NCBI GenBank assembly: GCA_944345045.1
Contig: CALVMI010000073.1
Span: 1 to 11,274 of the forward strand
Direction: 5' to 3'
Origin: an uncultured Bacilli bacterium
Lineage (GTDB): Bacteria; Bacillota_I; Bacilli_A; RF39; UBA660
Length of the DNA: 11,274 nt
Shown: positions 7,887 through 11,274 of the stretch, one piece after another
Position numbering within the stretch: the stretch's first letter is position 1
How the letters are laid out: every line of letters starts with the position of its first letter
The notes under the pieces: generated by a model
The model's input: the letters and a program-made list of their open reading frames with translations, nothing else
What the model was told of the DNA's origin: nothing
Databases searched by the model: none
Position numbers and translations under genes: made by a program

Positions 7887-8723
7887 CTACACTTTAAAAA
7901 GAATCTTATATTCTTGATCAACTTTTTCATATATAGCAATTACGTTCTCTAAGTAAACAACAAAAACACGGTTAGAAACAGAATTAAGTTTTATTTTATT
8001 ACCATTTAAAACTTTTCGATATGTTTCTTCATCTATAACTACTTTAGGATAATCAAAAATATCTTCAACAGTTTTTAAAGAGGTATCTATAGTAATATTT
8101 TCTAAATCTAAAGCCTCTTCAATCAAAAAACTTCCTTGTCTCAATCTTTTTAAGCTTTCCATCGTTGCATACTCTCCAAAAGAAGAGGCAATATCTTCAA
8201 TCAGACTTCGAATGTATGTACCTTTAGAAACAGTAACTCGAAAAGTAACATGATTATCTTCTATATGTAAAACTTTTAAATTTTTCAAATAAACTTCTCT
8301 AGTAGGCAAAGAAACTTCTTTATTTTCTCTAGCATATTCATAAAGTTTTTTACCATTTACCTTAACAGCAGAATATTTAGGAACTTGTTGAACATAAGAA
8401 GAAGGAAAATTTTGAAAGGCTTTTAAAATCTCTTCTTGAGACACTTGAACCTTTTTCTTTTTTAAAATTTGGCCTGTAACATCTAACGTATCAGTTAAAT
8501 ATCCAAGACTCATCACCGCCTCATATTCCTTTTCTTCGCTAGTTAAAAGAGAAACCAACTTCGTATAAGAGCCAAGACAAATAACCAAGACACCTGTTGC
8601 AAGAGGATCTAGTGTTCCAGTATGTCCAACTTTTTTCGTTTTAAAAATTTGACATATCTTATTTACAACATCTCTACTTGTCACACCTTGAGGTTTATTA
8701 ACTATTAAAATTCCATTTTTCAT
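7887..8723 (-). CDS. truB: tRNA pseudouridine(55) synthase TruB
   Basis: Converts U55 to pseudouridine in the T-loop of tRNAs. Landmarks: GILIVNKPQGVTS (4-16), GHTGTLDPLATGVL with catalytic Asp39, and KEYEAVMSLGYLTDTLDVTG, whose Tyr stacks in the active site. PKYSAVKVNGKKLYEYAR and VSKGTYIRSLIEDI follow, then a short C-terminal PUA-like segment ending in ILFKV. At 278 aa it is somewhat shorter than Bacillus TruB, with the catalytic core complete. The ATG overlaps the upstream RSH stop codon as ATGA. AAAGGA eight bases upstream lies inside the RSH gene, so translation is probably coupled. In many Bacillota truB directly follows rbfA; here two genes separate them. Confidence 0.97.
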   Translation of the reverse strand: MKNGILIVNKPQGVTSRDVVNKICQIFKTKKVGHTGTLDPLATGVLVICLGSYTKLVSLLTSEEKEYEAVMSLGYLTDTLDVTGQILKKKKVQVSQEEILKAFQNFPSSYVQQVPKYSAVKVNGKKLYEYARENKEVSLPTREVYLKNLKVLHIEDNHVTFRVTVSKGTYIRSLIEDIASSFGEYATMESLKRLRQGSFLIEEALDLENITIDTSLKTVEDIFDYPKVVIDEETYRKVLNGNKIKLNSVSNRVFVVYLENVIAIYEKVDQEYKILFKV

Positions 8724-10132
8724 CTGGCGTTCCTTTCATCTAACAACTTATTTATTCTTTTCAAAGCCAAATTTGTTCGGACATAATTTTTCCATTCAGG
8801 TAAAAATTCTTTTTGATTTTTAGAAAGCAATACCTCTACTCGATCACCATTTTGCAAAACTGTATCTGGTGACACGATCAAATCATTAACTAAAAAACTC
8901 ATATGTTGCAGTTCATAAACAGCACTTTTTAATAAAGCATAATCTAAAACTGTCGCCCCACGAGGAATAGAAACTAAAGCTCCATCTTTTCCATATACTA
9001 AAATTTGATCAGCAAATAAGTCGTTTTCTAAATTCTTTATAAAAAGTTCTGGTTTTTCATTTTGATTTGCTAAAACAAAACTTGTAAACTCCTGGCACAT
9101 TTGATAAATATTTGATTTATACATTTCTGAAGTAAGGCCGTATGTAGCTACTTTATCCATACTCTCCGTACGAATGCGGAGCAAAATTTCTTCACCATTT
9201 TTAGCAAAAGTAGTCATGTGTAATGATTCATAACCATTTGGCTTTGGATTATCAATATAATTACTTAATTTTGTCTTAGTTGGAAAAAGCGAGGCAATTT
9301 TACCAGCAATTAAAAAGCAAGTTTCTTTTGAAAGTTCATCAGGAATAATAATTTTAATTCCTAAAAGACCATTTAATTGAAACAATTGAGGATTTTTTTG
9401 AACATGAGTAAAATGATAAATTTCATAAACATTTTTATAACGAACTTCAATGCGACTATGCAAACCAGAAGACTCTAAACTTCTTTGAATTTTACTGCCC
9501 ATTTCTTCTAAAAAAGGATTATAAATTTCGATAATATCCTTTCTTGTTTTTAACGCTTTTTCATAATTTTCTTTATCTAAATATTGTAAAGACAAATCTT
9601 CCAATTCATTTTTAATTCGATAAGCGCCAATCATTTTAGCTAATGGAACATATATTGACAAAGTTTCATGAGCAATTTTTTGTTGCTTTAAAGGATTCAT
9701 GTATTGTAAAGTTCGCATATTATGTAAACGATCAGCTAATTTTACTTTAATAATTCGGATATCTCTAGCACAACTAACAATAAGCTTTTTTATAGTTTCC
9801 AAATCAGCATTTTTATCTAATTTAGAAACGTTTGGAATTTTAGTGACACCATCGACAATGTAAGTAATTGTTTCACCAAAATCTTGTTCCATTCGTTCTT
9901 TAGTATAAGCTGTATCTTCAATTGTATCATGTAAAAGTCCTGCACAAACAGCTTCATAATCTTCATTTAAATCAACAAGTATTTGCGCAACTGCAAGAGG
10001 GTGAGTAAAAAAAGGTTCACCACTTTTTCTGCGAATTTTCGTTTGATCATGTAATCCCTTTGCCACACGATAAGCTTGACGAATTTTATTTAATTCATTT
10101 TCAGAAAATCTTTCTAAACCAGTTAGTTCCAT
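8720..10132 (-). CDS. rsh: Short RelA/SpoT homologue: HD ppGpp hydrolase with degenerate synthetase and a TGS domain
   Basis: Alarmone (p)ppGpp enzyme of the RSH family. I chose the ATG at 10132 (MELTGLERF, 470 aa) because GGAGGTGA sits at ideal spacing; an in-frame TTG at 10147 overlaps that site. The HD hydrolase domain (about 15-180) looks intact: RKSGEP with Arg35, His44 (THP), LLHDTIEDT with His68, Asp69, Glu72 and Asp73, and KLADRLHN with Asp134 and Asn138. The synthetase region (about 215-335) keeps NPKPNGYESLHMTT. However, the expected YDLLAVR-type motif reads NGLLGIK, with Gly255 at the Mg-binding Asp position. The expected EVQIRT reads LLRIRT, with Leu317 at the Glu position. Synthesis is therefore unlikely. 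A TGS domain (about 375-436) ends 34 residues before the stop. The helical, zinc-finger/RIS and ACT regions of ~730-aa long RSHs are absent. Predicted role: ppGpp degradation in the cytosol, inferred from the motifs. Confidence 0.9.
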   Translation of the reverse strand: MELTGLERFSENELNKIRQAYRVAKGLHDQTKIRRKSGEPFFTHPLAVAQILVDLNEDYEAVCAGLLHDTIEDTAYTKERMEQDFGETITYIVDGVTKIPNVSKLDKNADLETIKKLIVSCARDIRIIKVKLADRLHNMRTLQYMNPLKQQKIAHETLSIYVPLAKMIGAYRIKNELEDLSLQYLDKENYEKALKTRKDIIEIYNPFLEEMGSKIQRSLESSGLHSRIEVRYKNVYEIYHFTHVQKNPQLFQLNGLLGIKIIIPDELSKETCFLIAGKIASLFPTKTKLSNYIDNPKPNGYESLHMTTFAKNGEEILLRIRTESMDKVATYGLTSEMYKSNIYQMCQEFTSFVLANQNEKPELFIKNLENDLFADQILVYGKDGALVSIPRGATVLDYALLKSAVYELQHMSFLVNDLIVSPDTVLQNGDRVEVLLSKNQKEFLPEWKNYVRTNLALKRINKLLDERNAR

Positions 10133-10149
10133 CACTTTCACCTCCAAAA

Positions 10150-10200
10150 AGACAAAAAACAGGCTTATTACCTGTTTTAAGCCGAAAGAAGCGTTTGTCT
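10150..10200 (-). promoter_or_regulatory. Candidate antiterminator fold in the RSH leader
   Basis: Two helices can form in the minus-strand RNA as an alternative to the terminator at 10156-10178. P1 pairs AGACAAA (10200-10194) with UUUGUCU (10156-10150). P2, nested inside, pairs GGCUUA (10183-10178) with UAAGCC (10167-10162). P2 shares bases with both terminator arms, and P1 takes up part of the U-tract, so the two folds exclude each other. The P1 5' arm and P2 5' arm lie within the leader ORF, with its stop codon at the P2 arm. Pairings were found by eye and no folding energies were computed. Confidence 0.45.
10156..10178 (-). terminator. Terminator-like hairpin between the RSH promoter and the RSH start
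   Basis: An 8-bp perfect stem AAAACAGG/CCUGUUUU (arms 10178-10171 and 10163-10156) has a 7-base loop. It is followed by UU, GUC and U5 just before the RSH ribosome binding site. It lies downstream of a near-consensus promoter and upstream of the gene, the position of an attenuator. It could also simply end transcripts of the collagen-like gene, which has no other terminator. Confidence 0.6.
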
Positions 10201-10230
10201 AAAGAATAAATTTAAAAATATTTTCTTCAT
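10177..10230 (-). CDS. Candidate 17-residue leader peptide upstream of RSH
   Basis: An ATG at 10230 opens 17 codons reading MKKIFLNLFFRQTLLSA, ending in TAA at 10179-10177. Seven of the 17 residues are Leu or Phe. It begins about 23 nt after the predicted transcription start and ends exactly where the terminator and antiterminator arms begin, the geometry of a leader peptide that couples ribosome position to attenuation. The ribosome binding site is poor (GAAG nine bases upstream). Short chance ORFs are common in AT-rich DNA, so translation is unproven. Confidence 0.4.
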   Translation of the reverse strand: MKKIFLNLFFRQTLLSA

Positions 10231-10259
10231 AAGACCACACTTCTTTCTTAATTGCTACA

Positions 10260-10288
10260 ATGCTATCATTTTCCGTGTAAATTGTCAA
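10260..10288 (-). promoter_or_regulatory. Strong sigma-A-type promoter for the RSH-truB unit
   Basis: On the minus strand a perfect TTGACA -35 (10288-10283), a 17-bp spacer, and TAGCAT (10265-10260, 4/6) preceded by TG in the extended -10 position. The predicted start is near 10253, giving a leader of about 120 nt. The -35 is only 7 bp past the stop codon of the collagen-like gene. Confidence 0.75.
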
Positions 10289-10295
10289 ATCTTTT

Positions 10296-11069
10296 TTAAT
10301 TAATACGATTCATCGAAACAGAAGCTGAATATAAATCATTAGCTACAAGTTCGATATCTACGCCAGAAGTATTAAAGAATTTGAATTTCGAATTTGCTGG
10401 AGCACTAAAAATAGCATTACCACTTATAGTACCAGTTGCACAAGGAAAAACTTCATTATGTGTTGATGAATGAGCAATTAAAACATCAAAAGGTTCAACT
10501 TGATGAAATTCAATTCCTAATACTCTTGGACCACAACTTCCTGATTTATCTTTGTTACGGACATTGATCCACCAATGAATCATATATTCACCAGCAGTCG
10601 GAACATTAAATTCACCAGTCGTTGGATCATATGTAATTTCATTAAGTAAATTAGGAATATTAAATTTAACTGATTCTGTTGCTAAAATTGGTGAGTTACT
10701 TTCATCATGTACCATTGCAAATGAATTGAAATTTGTTCCAGCAGGTCCAGTTGCTCCTGTTGGTCCAGTTGCTCCCGTTGGTCCAGTAGGTCCAGTTGCT
10801 CCCGTTGGTCCGATTGCTCCTGTTGGTCCTGTTGATCCAGCTAACCCTTGAGGTCCAGTTGGGCCCATAGATCCTGTCATTCCCATAGCACCAGTTGGGC
10901 CTGTAGGTCCTGTTGGACCGATTGGTCCGGTTGCTCCTGTTGGACCAGGACAACATGGTCCTGTAGCGCCTCTAGGTCCTGTTGGGCCAGTCGGGCCAAT
11001 TTTACAACGATCAACTAAGCAATCAACTACTTCGCAAAGACTATCGTTTTTACAATTATTTTCTTCCAA
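10296..11069 (-). CDS. Collagen-like repeat protein with C-terminal globular domain, BclA-like
   Basis: The product is 257 aa. A Cys-rich N-terminus (Cys6, 12, 17, 22) precedes about 28 Gly-X-Y triplets (25-39 and 42-110), mostly GPT and GAT, broken once by a CP insertion next to GPC (Cys39-Cys40). A C-terminal domain (about 111-257) contains GEYMIHWWINVRNKD and ends ASVSMNRIN. It looks like the TNF/C1q-like jelly-roll heads that trimerise in Bacillus exosporium filament proteins such as BclA. There is no signal peptide or membrane helix, which fits assembly on a spore surface inside the mother cell rather than export. The start is TTG at 11069, supported by AAAGGAGAG seven bases upstream and by the absence of any ATG before the repeats. 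No convincing promoter was recognised in the 72 bp upstream, so a sporulation sigma factor is possible. Its position between rbfA and truB is unusual. Confidence 0.88.
   Translation of the reverse strand: MEENNCKNDSLCEVVDCLVDRCKIGPTGPTGPRGATGPCCPGPTGATGPIGPTGPTGPTGAMGMTGSMGPTGPQGLAGSTGPTGAIGPTGATGPTGPTGATGPTGATGPAGTNFNSFAMVHDESNSPILATESVKFNIPNLLNEITYDPTTGEFNVPTAGEYMIHWWINVRNKDKSGSCGPRVLGIEFHQVEPFDVLIAHSSTHNEVFPCATGTISGNAIFSAPANSKFKFFNTSGVDIELVANDLYSASVSMNRIN
10740..10997 (-). repeat. Gly-X-Y coding repeat tract with near-identical 18-bp units
   Basis: The collagen-like stretch has 9-bp (three-codon) periodicity. Near-identical 18-bp units occur at 10744-10761, 10762-10779, 10789-10806 and 10807-10824, with the second and third identical. 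Gain or loss of units would keep the reading frame and change stalk length between strains. Confidence 0.9.
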
Positions 11070-11141
11070 TTTTTTTCTCTCCTTTCACTAATAGTTTTAT
11101 TCGAAATTTGAAAAATTGACTGGACATTAACCCCAAGAAAC

Positions 11142-11167
11142 AAAAAAAACATAGATTTTTCTATGCT
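11142..11167 (-). terminator. Intrinsic terminator overlapping the rbfA stop codon
   Basis: On the minus strand AGCATAG/CTATGTT (7 bp including one G-U) with a 6-base AAAAAT loop is followed by T8 (11149-11142). The upstream arm includes the rbfA TAG stop. It separates rbfA from the collagen-like gene. Confidence 0.85.
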
Positions 11168-11274
11168 TTTTCTTGTTCATGAATTTCAGAAAGGATTTTT
11201 TCAATCTTATTTCCATATTCAATAGACTCATCATAAATAAATTTAATTTTTGGCGTTTGTCTTAAATCCATTTT
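11161..11274 (-). CDS. rbfA: Ribosome-binding factor A, C-terminal end (runs off window)
   Basis: The last 37 codons and TAG stop are present. The visible residues (KMDLRQTPKIKFIYDESIEY, then GNKIEKILSEIHEQEKA) match the conserved RbfA C-terminus: the R.(T/V)P.(I/L).F.YD.S.EYG..I..(I/L)L pattern. RbfA binds the 30S subunit precursor and helps 16S rRNA 5' end maturation; the family is about 110-130 aa, so most of the gene lies beyond 11274. In Bacillota it usually follows infB and precedes truB; here transcription stops right at its end. Confidence 0.9.
   Translation of the reverse strand, partial: KMDLRQTPKIKFIYDESIEYGNKIEKILSEIHEQEKA

Noticed and set aside
7867..7895. TTGACA on the plus strand as a promoter -35
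   Set aside because: No acceptable -10 lies 16-18 bp downstream and there is no plus-strand gene to serve.
10133..10147. TTG start five codons upstream of the RSH ATG
   Set aside because: Those codons contain the GGAGGTGA ribosome binding site that serves the ATG at 10132.
10705..10956. 83-codon alternative frame in the collagen repeat (Asn/Trp/Arg-rich)
   Set aside because: It is an out-of-frame reading of the 9-bp periodic Gly-X-Y repeat; the collagen frame has the start, ribosome binding site and C-terminal domain.
10740..10997. Regular short repeats resembling a CRISPR array
   Set aside because: The 9/18-bp periodicity comes from Gly-X-Y codons, there are no unique spacers, and the frame stays open throughout.

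Overview
This is an AT-rich, low-GC Gram-positive (Bacillota) chromosomal window in which every gene is on the minus strand. Several genes end in TGA, so the standard bacterial code applies and a Mycoplasma-type code is excluded. Strong AGGTGAG/GGAGGTGA ribosome binding sites and Bacillus-like ParE/ParC/TruB proteins fit class Bacilli or an Erysipelotrichia-like relative. A YlbD-type coat gene at one edge and a BclA-like collagen-repeat protein near the other suggest an endospore former or a recent descendant of one. The species cannot be named from the sequence.

Layout in transcription order (high to low coordinates): the C-terminal end of rbfA and its terminator (11274-11142); a collagen-like protein with a C-terminal globular domain, starting at TTG (11069-10296); a strong promoter with a roughly 120-nt leader containing a 17-codon ORF and a terminator hairpin with a competing fold (10288-10133); a short RelA/SpoT homologue (10132-8720) overlapping truB by 4 bp (8723-7887); a terminator; enolase (7787-6489) and its terminator; a promoter and the topoisomerase IV pair parE-parC (6290-1904) with a terminator; a membrane-anchored surface protein with a TasA/camelysin-like N-terminal half (1767-304); and the 5' part of a ylbD-like spore coat gene (217-1).

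Most of the window is housekeeping: ribosome maturation and tRNA modification (rbfA, truB), alarmone metabolism, glycolysis and chromosome decatenation. Four things stand out. (1) The RSH keeps the ppGpp hydrolase residues, has lost the synthetase catalytic acids, and lacks the region after TGS. (2) Its leader looks like a transcription attenuator: promoter, short Leu/Phe-rich ORF, terminator, and a mutually exclusive alternative fold with one arm at the leader stop codon. (3) The usual rbfA-truB adjacency is split by the collagen-like gene and the RSH. (4) The last ~180 bp of the surface protein gene have clearly different base composition (about 45% GC against about 28% just upstream) and codon use, suggesting a replaced or hypervariable C-terminus. 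No CRISPR, tRNA, rRNA, IS element or reverse transcriptase is visible. No gene-free stretch exceeds 300 bases.
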